A stretch of DNA of 64,000 nt from Spirosoma utsteinense (GTDB taxonomy: Bacteria > Bacteroidota > Bacteroidia > Cytophagales > Spirosomataceae). Of the stretch, positions 38,120 to 47,451 are shown one piece after another (position 1 is the stretch's first letter; every line of letters begins with the position of its first letter). The position numbers and the translations under genes were made by a program. The stretch is taken from the NCBI RefSeq assembly GCF_014282275.1, contig NZ_VFIA01000002.1, positions 226,418 through 290,417 on the forward strand. The letters run 5' to 3'. Under the pieces are notes generated by a model. The model saw only the letters and a program-made list of their open reading frames with translations. It did no database searches and was not told where the DNA came from.

Positions 38120-40540
38120 ATGCTTTACCCTACTACGTTAGAATCCAAATTAGGTTTCGATAAAATTCGTGAACTTATCAAACAGGCCTGTATCAGCCCG
38201 CTGGGACAGGATTATGTAGACCGGGTTCGCTTTTCCGATAATCATGCGCTGATCGACAAGCTGCTTCGTCAGACATACGAGTTTAAGCAGATCGTTCAGT
38301 ATGAAACCGATTTTCCGCAGTCGAACTACATCGATGTTCGGGAGCAACTCAGTCGTGCCCGTGTTGAAGGGCTGGCCCTGACCGAGCAGGAATTTTTCGA
38401 TCTGAAACTGGCCCTCAGGACTATACAGGACTGCCTGCGCTTTCTGGAAAAACAGGAAGATGAAACGCCATTCCCGTACCTGAAAGAAATGGCGGGTCCG
38501 GTGAGCGTCGACAAAAATCTGGTCGCTTCCCTCGACCGTATCATCGACGATCGGGGGCTGGTACGTGACTCAGCTTCCCCTGAATTATCCAGTATTCGCC
38601 GACGTATCATCAGCGAACAGGCCAACCTCCGCAAACGGCTCGACACCATCGTTCGGCAGGCCCGCCAGAACGGATGGATACCCGACGACCTTAACCTGAC
38701 CGTTCGCGGGGGGCGTCTGGTGATCCCCATTGCCGCCGAGCACAAGCGTAAAATCAAAGGGTTTGTCCACGACGAGTCACAAACGGGTCAAACCGTATTT
38801 CTGGAACCGGCCGAAGTATTCGATGCCAACAACGAAGTGCGCGAACTCGAATATGCCGAACGGCGCGAGATATACCGTATTCTGCTCGCCCTCACCGACC
38901 AGGTCAGGCCCCATCTGGAAGGGTTGAAACGGGCGGTTAACTTCCTGGGCCAGATCGATTTTATCCGGGCTAAAGCGAAGCTCGCCATTCAACTGGATGC
39001 CGGGATGCCTATGTTCCACAACCGACCTGTGGTAAACTGGATTAACGCCCGCCACCCCCTGTTACACCTGTCGTTTACCAAGCAGGGCAAGCAGGTTGTA
39101 CCCTTGAGTATCGAGTTGAACGAACAACAACGCATTCTGATCATCTCCGGGCCGAACGCAGGCGGTAAGTCGGTAGCACTCAAAACGATTGGCCTCATCC
39201 AGTATATGCTGCAATGTGGCTTGCTGGTGCCCCTTACCGAGTACTCCGATGTAGGCGTATTTCAGAACCTGTTTATCGATATTGGTGATGAGCAGTCGCT
39301 CGAAAACGACCTTAGTACCTATTCGTCACACCTGACGGCCATGAAACAGTTCCTGATTGGCGCGCACAAACGGACGCTGTTTCTAATTGACGAATTTGGA
39401 ACGGGTACCGAGCCCGGGCTGGGCGGTGCCGTTGCGGAGTCGATTCTGGAAGACCTCAACAAATCGGGCGCATATGGTGTCATCAATACACACTATACCA
39501 ACCTGAAAGTATTTGCCGACAAAACGCCGGGGCTGATCAATGGGGCCATGCGCTTCGACGGAGAGCATCTGGAGCCGCTTTATCAACTCGAAACCGGCCG
39601 GCCGGGCTCATCGTTTGCCTTCGAGATTGCCCAGAAGATTGGATTGCCAAAGGGTGTTATCGATCGGGCCAAAGAGAAGCTGGGGACTCAGCAGGTGAAC
39701 TTCGAGAAACTCCTTAAAGAGCTGGACATTGAGAAGCGTGTATTCTCGGAGAAGAACCTCGAAATAAGCATTAACCAGCGCAAAGTTGCCCAGCAGCTCG
39801 CCGAGTACACGGCACTGAAAACAAAGCTGGACAACGAACAGAAGCAACTTCTCAATGATGCCAAGCAAAAGGCAAAAGCATTGGTGCAGGAAGCCAATCA
39901 GCGTATCGAAAGTACCATTCGCGAAATTAAGGAGAGCAAAGCCGAACGGGAGCCAACCAGACAGATTCGCCAGGAACTGGAACGATTCGAACAGAAGGCG
40001 CTGAAACCGGAAGTGGTGGCTCCGGTAGAAAAGCCAAAACCAGCCGAACCGGAGTTCGAAACTGACAATGGTGTCATCGGCGTGGGCAGCTATGTCCGGA
40101 TCATAGGTCAGAACGCGATTGGCGAAGTGCTTTCGCTACGGGGCAAAGATGTTGAACTTCGTATTGGCGACTTGAAAACCAATATCAAGCTGAACCGGCT
40201 CGAAAAAGTCAGCAAGCGAACGTTTAAAGAAGCCACCGACGTGCGTGATGACCGGCCCCGCAGTCAGGGAATGGACTTGAATGAGAAGATGCTGAATTTC
40301 AGTTTCAACCTCGACATCCGGGGCAAACGGGGCGAAGAAGCCATTGGCGAAGTGGACCGCTTCTTCGACGACGCGCTCATGCTCGGTTACCCGGAGTTAC
40401 GCATCGTTCACGGCAAAGGCGACGGTATCCTGCGGACGCTCGTCCGCAACCACCTGCGCGGCTACAAACAGGTGGGCAAGATGGAAGACGAACACGCCGA
40501 CCGGGGTGGCGCGGGTGTTACGATCGTAAAGATGAAGTAG
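38120..40540 (+). CDS. mutS2: Endonuclease MutS2
   Basis: MutS2 is an ATP-dependent clamp with an Smr nuclease that suppresses recombination or rescues collided ribosomes. The 806-residue protein has the MutS core helices, the Walker A motif SGPNAGGKSVALKTIGL near residue 345, Walker B and signature (TLFLIDEFGTGTEPGLGGAVAESIL, VINTHYTNLK), a coiled-coil linker (about 510-640) and a C-terminal Smr domain (LDIRGKRGEEAIGEVDRFFDDALMLGYPELRIVHGKGDGILRTLVRNHL), so it is the full-length MutS2 and not MutS. It stands alone. Confidence 0.95.
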   Translation: MLYPTTLESKLGFDKIRELIKQACISPLGQDYVDRVRFSDNHALIDKLLRQTYEFKQIVQYETDFPQSNYIDVREQLSRARVEGLALTEQEFFDLKLALRTIQDCLRFLEKQEDETPFPYLKEMAGPVSVDKNLVASLDRIIDDRGLVRDSASPELSSIRRRIISEQANLRKRLDTIVRQARQNGWIPDDLNLTVRGGRLVIPIAAEHKRKIKGFVHDESQTGQTVFLEPAEVFDANNEVRELEYAERREIYRILLALTDQVRPHLEGLKRAVNFLGQIDFIRAKAKLAIQLDAGMPMFHNRPVVNWINARHPLLHLSFTKQGKQVVPLSIELNEQQRILIISGPNAGGKSVALKTIGLIQYMLQCGLLVPLTEYSDVGVFQNLFIDIGDEQSLENDLSTYSSHLTAMKQFLIGAHKRTLFLIDEFGTGTEPGLGGAVAESILEDLNKSGAYGVINTHYTNLKVFADKTPGLINGAMRFDGEHLEPLYQLETGRPGSSFAFEIAQKIGLPKGVIDRAKEKLGTQQVNFEKLLKELDIEKRVFSEKNLEISINQRKVAQQLAEYTALKTKLDNEQKQLLNDAKQKAKALVQEANQRIESTIREIKESKAEREPTRQIRQELERFEQKALKPEVVAPVEKPKPAEPEFETDNGVIGVGSYVRIIGQNAIGEVLSLRGKDVELRIGDLKTNIKLNRLEKVSKRTFKEATDVRDDRPRSQGMDLNEKMLNFSFNLDIRGKRGEEAIGEVDRFFDDALMLGYPELRIVHGKGDGILRTLVRNHLRGYKQVGKMEDEHADRGGAGVTIVKMK

Positions 40541-40552
40541 CGACGCAGGAGG

Positions 40553-40587
40553 TGTCGATCCGATGGCTGGACGTGATCGGATCGACA
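40553..40587. terminator. Hairpin after mutS2
   Basis: TGTCGATCCGAT at 40553-40564 is the exact complement of ATCGGATCGACA at 40576-40587, with an 11-nt loop. It lies between mutS2 (plus) and the convergent SMR gene (stop at 40595). Confidence 0.72.
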
Positions 40588-40594
40588 GCAAACA

Positions 40595-40915
40595 TTAGTG
40601 CGCTGATACAGCTTTCAGCCCAATGACCGACCCGACCAGCAGTACGATAAAAAACAGCCGCCAGAAGTCGCTTGGCTCCCGAAAAAAAACCATTCCAACA
40701 ACGACCGTCCCCACCGCTCCGATTCCGGTCCAGACAGCGTAGGCGGTACCGAGCGGAATTACCTGAGCGGCTTTGTTCAAAAAGAAGAAACTGAGCACGG
40801 CGCAGAACAGGAAGCCAGCAGCCCAGCTGAGATTCCTGAAATTGTCAGAGAGTTTCAGGCAGGTAGTAAAACCAACTTCGAAAAGACCGGCGAGAATCAG
40901 GATAAGCCAGGACAT
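40595..40915 (-). CDS. SMR-family small multidrug/guanidinium exporter
   Basis: The product is about 106 residues with four transmembrane helices. The membrane-embedded glutamate is in LILAGLFEVGFTTCLKLSDNF, and IPLGTAYAVWTGIGAVGTVVVG is typical of the SugE/Gdx branch of the SMR family, which exports guanidinium or quaternary ammonium ions in exchange for protons. The ATG at 40915 (MSWLILILAGL) is preferred to one four codons upstream. It is single, without the paired second subunit often seen in the EbrAB/YkkCD type. No guanidine riboswitch was identified nearby. Confidence 0.88.
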   Translation of the reverse strand: MSWLILILAGLFEVGFTTCLKLSDNFRNLSWAAGFLFCAVLSFFFLNKAAQVIPLGTAYAVWTGIGAVGTVVVGMVFFREPSDFWRLFFIVLLVGSVIGLKAVSAH

Positions 40916-41009
40916 GGTAGTAAACAAGTTATCTGTTCTTAACCCTGGCCATAGGCAAATTGTCTTTCTGTTGAATGAAATGTGTAGTATTGCTAATCAA
41001 ACGCAACCA

Positions 41010-41633
41010 ATGAACGCTATGTCAGTAACCGTCGCAACAACACCGAAAAAACGGAGAAAACCGGGCATCCCTGCGTACCTGATCTACGAAACACTAAACG
41101 GCCGCCCGCTCTACCGCCGGGGATACCACGATGTGCTGGCCGGCAAAAAGAAACCCGCCGAAATTATGGGAAGCAGTTCACTACAAGCGGCACTAGTCGC
41201 AGCTTTAGTTATGTTCATTGGCCGTACGATCAACCGAAAACGTTATTTAGTTGTCACCAATGAATCAGGCATCCACGTAGATCGAGGTAATAACCTCTCC
41301 AATGACATCGCTATTTTTGACAAGTCTACTGATTTGTCACTGACTAATAAATACTTCGATACGCCACCAAAAATTGCTATCGAGGTCGATGTGAATATTG
41401 AACCCGGTGAGTTTGTGGGCAAAGAGGCTGGCTATGTGCATGAGAAAACACAGCGCCTGCTGGACTTTGGCGTAGAACGGGTAATCTGGATTACGACCCA
41501 GCCACGCAAGTTATTCGTAGCCACACCAACTTCCCCCTGGACCACCCAGAACTGGGACGTTACGGTACCGGTATTGGATGATGTGGTGCTGAACCTGGCC
41601 GCGTTGCTGGCCGAAGAAGGTATTGAATTTTAA
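41010..41633 (+). CDS. Uma2 family protein (PD-(D/E)XK fold, DUF820)
   Basis: From the ATG at 41010 the product is about 207 residues. It has the DUF820/Uma2 fold: YLIYETLNGRPLYRRGYHDVLAGKKKPAEIMGSSSLQAALVAALVMFI, a conserved acid in SNDIAIFDKS, and PPKIAIEVDVNIEPGEF with the second catalytic acid. Uma2 proteins are related to restriction-endonuclease folds and are widespread but of unknown biological role. The frame is open back to 40773 on the strand opposite the SMR gene; the conserved part starts well inside, so a downstream ATG is chosen. Confidence 0.8.
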   Translation: MNAMSVTVATTPKKRRKPGIPAYLIYETLNGRPLYRRGYHDVLAGKKKPAEIMGSSSLQAALVAALVMFIGRTINRKRYLVVTNESGIHVDRGNNLSNDIAIFDKSTDLSLTNKYFDTPPKIAIEVDVNIEPGEFVGKEAGYVHEKTQRLLDFGVERVIWITTQPRKLFVATPTSPWTTQNWDVTVPVLDDVVLNLAALLAEEGIEF

Positions 41634-41692
41634 CGATAAAGAATTCTTCAGGAAGGGCAGGTTCTAAAACACCGCCTTGTATCATAAAAAAA

Positions 41693-41716
41693 GAGCCGGG
41701 TTTTAGAACCCGGCTC
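41693..41716 (-). terminator. Rho-independent terminator for the minus-strand sugar operon
   Basis: On the minus strand GAGCCGGGTT and AACCCGGCTC pair around a 4-nt loop, followed by TTTTTTT (41686-41692). It lies about 60 bp after the isomerase stop codon. Confidence 0.85.
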
Positions 41717-41737
41717 CACACGAAATTTACTCGGTGC

Positions 41738-41766
41738 GGTCAGGTTCTCAGACCTGACCTTTTTTT
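41738..41766 (+). terminator. Rho-independent terminator for the Uma2 gene
   Basis: GGTCAGGT at 41738-41745 pairs with ACCTGACC at 41752-41759 around a 6-nt loop and is followed by TTTTTTT at 41760-41766. It lies just past the minus-strand terminator, so the two face in opposite directions and each sits inside the partner's path. Confidence 0.82.
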
Positions 41767-41778
41767 GGGTAGTTGACC

Positions 41779-42831
41779 CTAAAGCCCCAGCACCCTCTTG
41801 TTGAAGTTTTCATCGGCACCCGTTCCTGCGAAATCATCAAAAGCGCGTTCGGTAACACGGATGATGTGATCAGCAATGAACGGAGCACCTTCGGCTGCGC
41901 CCTGTTCAGGGTGTTTGATAGCACACTCCCACTCCAGTACTGCCCAGCGGTCGTAGTCGTACTGCGCCAGCTTGGAGAAGATACCTGCGAAATCAACCTG
42001 GCCATCGCCCAGCGAACGGAACCGCCCGGCCCGCTCAACCCAACCCTGATATCCACCATAGACGCCTTGCTTACCCGTTGGGTTAAACTCAGCATCCTTT
42101 ACGTGGTAAGCGAAAATACGCTCGTGGTAGAAGTCGATAAATTGCAGGTAATCCAGTTGTTGCAATACGAAGTGGCTTGGATCGTAGTTGATACCAGCGC
42201 GGGGGTGATTACCCACTTTTTCCAGAAACATCTCGAACGTGATACCATCGTGCAAATCCTCACCGGGGTGAAGCTCATACGCTACGTCGACACCGGCTTC
42301 GTCATACGCATTCAGGATGGGCAGCCAACGGTCGGCGAGTTCCTTGAAGCCCGTCTCGACCAGTCCTGATGGCCGTTGTGGCCACGGATAAACGAAGGGC
42401 CACAGCAGCGCACCCGAAAAGGTAGGGCTGGACACCAGACCCAGGTTTTTGCTGGCTTTGGCCGTCATCATCAACTGATCGACCGCCCAGGCCTGCTGCT
42501 CTTTCGGCTTACCCGCCAGTTCGGCCGGGCCAAAACCATCGAACATGGCACCGTAAGCCGGGTGAACGGCTACCAGCTGACCCTGCAGATGGGTGGCGAG
42601 TTCGGTGATTTCAACGCCAATATCCTTAAGCTTTCCTTTTAGCTCATCGCAATACGTCTGACTTTCGGACGCCTGCTTGAGATCGATCATACGCGGGTCC
42701 CAGGTTGGAATCTGAATACCCTTATAGCCAAGACCAGCCATATAGGCCGCTATGGAATCAAGCGAGTTAAACGGCTCCTGATCGCCCAGAAACTGAGCGA
42801 GAAAGATAGCCGGACCTTTCATTGTTTTCAT
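41779..42831 (-). CDS. Sugar phosphate isomerase/epimerase (TIM barrel)
   Basis: The 350-residue protein is a xylose-isomerase-like TIM barrel of the AP-endonuclease-2 family. Markers are LGYKGIQIPTWDPRMID, ITELATHLQGQLVAVHPAYGAMFDGF, VDVAYELHPGEDLHDG (metal Glu), GINYDPSHFVLQQLDY, IFAYHVKDAEF (His) and VLEWECAIKHPEQG (Glu). Such proteins isomerise or epimerise sugars, sugar acids or inositols. It is the last gene of the minus-strand run, and its ATG overlaps the stop of the DUF5615 toxin-like gene by 4 bp, so translation may be coupled. Confidence 0.9.
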   Translation of the reverse strand: MKTMKGPAIFLAQFLGDQEPFNSLDSIAAYMAGLGYKGIQIPTWDPRMIDLKQASESQTYCDELKGKLKDIGVEITELATHLQGQLVAVHPAYGAMFDGFGPAELAGKPKEQQAWAVDQLMMTAKASKNLGLVSSPTFSGALLWPFVYPWPQRPSGLVETGFKELADRWLPILNAYDEAGVDVAYELHPGEDLHDGITFEMFLEKVGNHPRAGINYDPSHFVLQQLDYLQFIDFYHERIFAYHVKDAEFNPTGKQGVYGGYQGWVERAGRFRSLGDGQVDFAGIFSKLAQYDYDRWAVLEWECAIKHPEQGAAEGAPFIADHIIRVTERAFDDFAGTGADENFNKRVLGL

Positions 42832-43196
42832 TCTTCTGTGGTTTGGTTAGTAAGGGCTGGATTCGAATACACCATCAGGCATCCTTTTTTTTCATCAGCA
42901 ATAAATGCATCAAATTCCTCGAAATGGTCCAGGAATAAAGAAAGGATAGACTGATTACTCATATTCCCCGTTCGCAGCCAAATAATTTTCGGCGGAAATC
43001 CTTTTACAGAACCTATGTCGGGAATATCCTTATCGAACGAGACAACGGAATAGTTGTTTTGCCGGGCGTATTCCCATATTTGGTAATCATCCGCATTCAA
43101 CAAGCCACATTCCCGAACGCCCGTCACCTCCGAAAATGTGGCCTTCAATTGCTTGACAACCCGAAAGGAGATATTTTGATCAAACAACAAGCGCAT
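42828..43196 (-). CDS. DUF5615 PIN-like toxin candidate
   Basis: The 122-residue protein starts MRLLFDQNISFRVVKQLKATF, with an Asp at 6 and Asn at 8, then NADDYQIWEYARQNNYSVVSFDKDIPDIG, which carries the acid cluster of PIN-domain RNases in the DUF5615 form. This family is regularly found beside DUF433, as here, and is held to be a toxin-antitoxin module. It starts 1 bp from the DUF433 stop (TGATG) and ends in a 4-bp overlap with the isomerase gene. RNase activity is not shown by the sequence. Confidence 0.82.
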   Translation of the reverse strand: MRLLFDQNISFRVVKQLKATFSEVTGVRECGLLNADDYQIWEYARQNNYSVVSFDKDIPDIGSVKGFPPKIIWLRTGNMSNQSILSLFLDHFEEFDAFIADEKKGCLMVYSNPALTNQTTEE

Positions 43197-43459
43197 CAGG
43201 CAGCCATCAACAGTGTGGTATTATCGCGGTCGGCAGCAAACAGCAAAGCCGCCTGGATATCTTCGCGGGTCAACTCAGGAAAGTCATCAATAATTTCTTC
43301 AATGGTCTTTCCTCCGCCTAACCAGCCTAAAATATCCCCAACAGTAATTCGCATTCCCCGTATGCAGGGTTTACCACCCCGTTTGCCGGGTTCAATCGTG
43401 ATAATATTGGTGTACTTTCCTTGATACTGCATGGCGTCAGTGCTTACGTCCAGATTCAT
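43196..43459 (-). CDS. DUF433 antitoxin candidate
   Basis: The 87-residue protein has the DUF433 core GKRGGKPCIRGMRITVGDILGWLGGGKTIEEIIDDFPELTREDIQAALLFAADRD, a small helical DNA-binding-like fold. It precedes DUF5615, the customary antitoxin-then-toxin order. It begins 4 bp after the Gfo/Idh stop codon, so it is likely transcribed with the sugar genes. An ATG at 43432 would shorten it by nine residues and would remove a weakly conserved start. Confidence 0.82.
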   Translation of the reverse strand: MNLDVSTDAMQYQGKYTNIITIEPGKRGGKPCIRGMRITVGDILGWLGGGKTIEEIIDDFPELTREDIQAALLFAADRDNTTLLMAA

Positions 43460-43463
43460 TCAA

Positions 43464-44612
43464 TCACTCAATAGTAACCCATCCCTGCTTGCGGTTGCTT
43501 TCCAGAATTTTTTCGCAGATCAGCAGTTCGCGGTAGCCATCGGCAAAAGTCGGGAAAGTTGGGTTCTCGGGCTGCTTGCCAGCCGCAATGGCTTCATATA
43601 CCTCTTTGAACAATTGCTTCGACGTATCGGGAAAGCCCTCGTTATGGCCACCGGGGAAGGAGATGACCGAACGCGCTTCAGCATAAGCCAGCGATGGATC
43701 ACGCATGAGCGACTCGTTGGCCCCGTCGCGGTTACCGATCCACATTTCGTTGGGCGATTCTGAATTCCAGTGCACCGTCTTTTTCGAACCCGAAATCTCC
43801 AGTTTCATCTGATTCTTACGGCCCGCCGACACCTGCGAAACGGTGATAACACCCCGGTTTCCATTATCGAACCGGAGCAACACGTTGGCGTGGTCTTCGG
43901 TATTGATGGGAACATCGGCATAATCTTCCGGCTGGAGCATCTTGCCCGAATAGGTCTCAACGGGTTTGAGTGGTTTCTTCCGGGTTTTATGGATGGTATT
44001 GAAGTCGGCCATAACCGCCACCGTTTTCAGGCCGGTGATGTATTCCAGGCTGTCCATCAGGTGAGAGCCAATGTCGGCAATCGCCCTCGAATCGCCCGAC
44101 TTATCCGGTTCGAGACGCCAGTTGTAATCGGTTTCGTAGAAGAGCCAGTCCTGCAGATACGAACCGATAACGCTGTAAACGTCGCCCAGATCACTTTTTT
44201 CCCGCATAACCTTCATCTGACGGATCAGCGGGTAATAGCGCAGGTTAAAATGCACGGCATTGACAAGTCCCGTTTGGGCTGCCAGTTCAACCAGTTCTTT
44301 GGCTTCGTGCAGGTCCTTGGCGAGTGGCTTTTCACAAACAACGTGTTTGCCAGCCAGCAACGCGGCCTTCGACTGGCTATAGTGCAGGAAATTGGGGGTA
44401 CAAATGTGGACGACCTGAATATCCTCCATCTTCAGCAACTCGTCGAACGTACATGACCGTTCGATTCCAAGTTGATCTGCCTTTTGACGAGCCAGTTCAG
44501 GCGTCACTTCACAAAGCGCGATCACGTCTGTGTTGGGTAGCCGACGGAGGGCTTCGATGTGGGCGGGCCCGATGAATCCGGTGCCGACAACGCCTATCTT
44601 AATTTTTTGCAT
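43464..44612 (-). CDS. Gfo/Idh/MocA family oxidoreductase
   Basis: The product (about 382 residues from the ATG at 44612) is an NAD(P)-dependent dehydrogenase with a Rossmann fold (KIGVVGTGFIGPAHIEALRR), VVHICTPNFLHYSQSKAALLAGKHVVCEKPLAKDLHEAKEL (EKP catalytic lysine motif) and the C-terminal alpha/beta domain SYLQDWLFYETDYNWRLEPDKSGDSRAIADIGSHLMDS. The substrate is a cyclic or sugar alcohol such as an inositol or glucoside; it is not set by sequence. The frame's upstream extension to 44699 crosses an inverted repeat and is rejected. Confidence 0.92.
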   Translation of the reverse strand: MQKIKIGVVGTGFIGPAHIEALRRLPNTDVIALCEVTPELARQKADQLGIERSCTFDELLKMEDIQVVHICTPNFLHYSQSKAALLAGKHVVCEKPLAKDLHEAKELVELAAQTGLVNAVHFNLRYYPLIRQMKVMREKSDLGDVYSVIGSYLQDWLFYETDYNWRLEPDKSGDSRAIADIGSHLMDSLEYITGLKTVAVMADFNTIHKTRKKPLKPVETYSGKMLQPEDYADVPINTEDHANVLLRFDNGNRGVITVSQVSAGRKNQMKLEISGSKKTVHWNSESPNEMWIGNRDGANESLMRDPSLAYAEARSVISFPGGHNEGFPDTSKQLFKEVYEAIAAGKQPENPTFPTFADGYRELLICEKILESNRKQGWVTIE

Positions 44613-44661
44613 TGGTTTGGGGTTAAAAAAACAAAAACACAGAGCAGTCCACTGTTGCAGA

Positions 44662-44742
44662 ACAGAGTTTAACCCGGAACCCCGAAAGCGTTTGGCCATT
44701 GCAGAACAGCGCTTCCCGGGGTACTCCGTGTTAAACTCTGTG
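44662..44742. repeat. Imperfect inverted repeat between the two Gfo/Idh genes
   Basis: ACAGAGTTTAACCCGG (from 44662) pairs imperfectly with the complement in CCGTGTTAAACTCTGT (to about 44742), with further GCG/CGC pairs inside. It lies in a 148-bp gap between the two minus-strand dehydrogenase genes and could act as an RNA-processing or stability element inside the operon. Confidence 0.6.
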
Positions 44743-44760
44743 CATCTGTATTAAAAAAGG

Positions 44761-45912
44761 TTACTCAACAAATTTTACCCATTTTTGCTCCGAGACATTT
44801 GAAGCAAGTACGGTATCGATGAAGGCCAGCCCACGAATACCGTCTTCTACGCTGGGGAAGTCATAGAGCGAATCGGCTTCCCGACCTTCCATATGAGCCT
44901 TTACGGCGAAAGCGAAATTCCGGTAAATGTTGGCGAATGCTTCGAAAAAACCTTCAGGATGTCCGGCTGGCATACGAAGGTGCGCTTTGGCCGACGGCGA
45001 CATTTCCCCCACGTTGGTCCGGATGAGCCGCTGCCCCTCCTGCGTTTTATAATAGAGCGTATTGGGTTCCATTTGATGCCACTCCAGACCGCCCAGCTCA
45101 CCGTAAACGTATAGCTTCAGCGCATTTTCTTCGCCATTACTAATCTGACTGGCATGTAGCACACCCTTGGCCCCTCCCTCGAAACGTAGCAGTACGTTGC
45201 CATCGTCGTCCAGCTGACGACCCGGCACGAAGGTGGTCAGATCGGCACACAGCTCGGTTATTTTTAAACCTGTCACATACTCGGCCAGATTCTCGGCATG
45301 GGTACCAATATCGCCCATGGCTCCGGCCGCACCTGATTTTGCCGGATCAGTACGCCAGATAGCCTGTTTGTAATCGTTGTTTTCTTCAGCCCGGGAGAGC
45401 CACCCCTGCGGGTACTCGACGACCACCTTACGGAGCTTACCCAGCTTACCGTTTTTGATCATGTCGCGCGCTTCTTTTACCATGGGGTAGCCCGTGTAAT
45501 TGTGCGTCAGACCAAACACCAGCCCCGACTGCTTCACAAGCTGCGCCAGGTCTTTGGCCTGTTGCAGATTCAGGGTCATCGGCTTATCGCAGATAACGTG
45601 GAATCCGTTTTCGAGCGCCATTTTAGCGGGCGGGAAGTGCATGTGATTGGGCGTCACGATGCTGACAAAATCCATACGCTCACCTTCGGGTAATTCTTTC
45701 TCCTGAAGGATCATCTGCTCGAAGCTATCATAGACCCGATTTTCGGGCAGATATAGGGCGTGTCCCGTTGCCTTCGATTTTTCGGGCGATTGGCTGAAGA
45801 CGCCACAAACCAATTCAATCTCGTTGTCAAAACCGGCAGCCCGCCGGTGAACGGCCCCGATGAAGGCGTCGAGGCTTCCGCCGATCTGGCCCATCCGCAA
45901 TTTTCTATGCAT
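44761..45912 (-). CDS. Gfo/Idh/MocA family oxidoreductase
   Basis: The 383-residue protein is a second NAD(P)-dependent dehydrogenase in the same strand as the first. It has a Rossmann-like start ([20 protein letters not shown]), [43 protein letters not shown] with the DKP catalytic motif, and [19 protein letters not shown]. The GG(S)[10 protein letters not shown] variant suggests it is a subgroup with specialised substrate, as in levoglucosan or inositol oxidation. It leads the minus-strand sugar run and is divergent from an MFS gene. Confidence 0.92.
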   Translation of the reverse strand: MHRKLRMGQIGGSLDAFIGAVHRRAAGFDNEIELVCGVFSQSPEKSKATGHALYLPENRVYDSFEQMILQEKELPEGERMDFVSIVTPNHMHFPPAKMALENGFHVICDKPMTLNLQQAKDLAQLVKQSGLVFGLTHNYTGYPMVKEARDMIKNGKLGKLRKVVVEYPQGWLSRAEENNDYKQAIWRTDPAKSGAAGAMGDIGTHAENLAEYVTGLKITELCADLTTFVPGRQLDDDGNVLLRFEGGAKGVLHASQISNGEENALKLYVYGELGGLEWHQMEPNTLYYKTQEGQRLIRTNVGEMSPSAKAHLRMPAGHPEGFFEAFANIYRNFAFAVKAHMEGREADSLYDFPSVEDGIRGLAFIDTVLASNVSEQKWVKFVE

Positions 45913-46178
45913 CAGTATTGGGAGTTGATTGTAAAGCGTTTAGGGTAAAGAACGTATAGTATCCCCGGTTTTCGCTTGTACCTGTTGTACGGGCAAGCTA
46001 CGAACCGCAGGCCGACAAATGACAAACCTTGTCTTTTGATGGCCGAAAATTAGCGGTTTTCTATTATTTTTCGGAAGTTTTGCACAAATACAGTGGGTAA
46101 GTAGGGAGTTTGTTCTCCCCTGTGCCTTTTGTTTTTTAGTCAAATTTGTAAACTCTCTAAATCCCCCTTATACGGAAA

Positions 46179-47429
46179 ATGAACCAAACCGTTAATCCAT
46201 CGCGGCTATTTCTGGCCAGTTGCCTTGCTATTATTACTACGGCTTTTTCCTTTAGTATCAGAGCGGGTATTCTGCCTCAGTTAGCTAATGATTTTGGACT
46301 GACTGCCGAGCAGTTAGGCTTTATCAATTCCATGTTCTTTTTTGGCTTCCCCATCTCAATGGTTATCGGGGGGCTGGTCTATCACACGGTAGGGCCAAAA
46401 ATAATTATGCAGGTTGCCTTGGTTGCGCACACGCTCGGTATTCTGCTGACGATTTACGCGGAAGGCTACACGGGACTACTGTTCTCGACGTTCTTCATCG
46501 GTTTTGGTAATGGCTGCACGGAGGCTGCCTGTAACCCGATGATCGCCGACATGTATTCCAGCAACAAGCTGAACAAAATGCTGGGCCGTTTCCACATGTG
46601 GTTCCCCGGTGGCATCGTGATCGGTAGTTTGATCTCCAAGTTTATGACCGACGCGGGCTTTACCTGGCAGGCTCAAATTTGGGTTCTTATGCTCCCAACG
46701 GTGGTTTATGCATTCCTGTTTTTCGGTCAGCCTTTCCCAAAACCAAAAGTAGAGGGTGTTACGTCCCTGGCGAAAAACTTTCAGGCAATGCTAACTCCGC
46801 TCTACATTGTCCTGTTCTGCTGTATGGCACTGACCGCTATTACCGAGTTTGGTCCTAACCAGTGGGTAGCCGTTGTCCTGAGCAGCAGTGGAGCAGATGC
46901 CATGCTGGTTCTTGCGCTGACCTTTGGTGTCATGACCATTGGTCGACTATTCACGGGTCCGGTTGTAGGCCAATTCGGTCAGACGGGTGTGTTGCTTGGC
47001 GGTGCCATTCTGGCTGCTATCGGCATCTATATGTTCAGTACCGTTACGGGTCCGGCCGCCTACCTGGCAGCCGTCATTTTCGGTCTTGGCGTATGTTTCA
47101 ACTGGCCGACCATGATTGGTTTTGTGGCACAGCGGGTTCCCCTGAGCGGAGCACTGGGCATGTCCGTTATTGGTGGAGTTGGTATGTTATCGACCTCGAT
47201 CTTCCAGCCTATCATTGGCGGGTGGATCGATTCTAACCACGCTGAGAAAGAAGCAGCGGGTCTTACCGGCCCAGCACTTGAGTTGGCGACCGGGCAAGCC
47301 ACCCTGTCTACCATGATGACGTTTCCAATCATTCTGATCGTTGCGTTTATAGCCCTGTTTCTCTGGATGCGTAATCGGAAAGCTGGCGCTTTCGATGAAA
47401 CCGTTGTGCTGGAACAGCCTCAGCTGTAA
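46179..47429 (+). CDS. MFS transporter (sugar permease type)
   Basis: The 416-residue protein has 12 predicted helices of the major facilitator superfamily. Early segments are FSFSIRAGILPQLANDFGLTAEQLGFINSMFFFGFPISMVIGGLVYHTVGPKIIM (loop 2-3 signature) and FIGFGNGCTEAACNPMIADMYSS. It is likely a proton symporter for the sugar or polyol broken down by the divergent Gfo/Idh and isomerase genes, but this is from neighbourhood only. Confidence 0.88.
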   Translation: MNQTVNPSRLFLASCLAIITTAFSFSIRAGILPQLANDFGLTAEQLGFINSMFFFGFPISMVIGGLVYHTVGPKIIMQVALVAHTLGILLTIYAEGYTGLLFSTFFIGFGNGCTEAACNPMIADMYSSNKLNKMLGRFHMWFPGGIVIGSLISKFMTDAGFTWQAQIWVLMLPTVVYAFLFFGQPFPKPKVEGVTSLAKNFQAMLTPLYIVLFCCMALTAITEFGPNQWVAVVLSSSGADAMLVLALTFGVMTIGRLFTGPVVGQFGQTGVLLGGAILAAIGIYMFSTVTGPAAYLAAVIFGLGVCFNWPTMIGFVAQRVPLSGALGMSVIGGVGMLSTSIFQPIIGGWIDSNHAEKEAAGLTGPALELATGQATLSTMMTFPIILIVAFIALFLWMRNRKAGAFDETVVLEQPQL

Positions 47430-47451
47430 AGCCGGACTCAATCGATTAGCT

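Noticed and set aside
40773..41009. Extension of the Uma2 gene over the SMR gene
   Set aside because: It overlaps the SMR gene on the other strand and lacks conserved residues; the family begins near the ATG at 41010.
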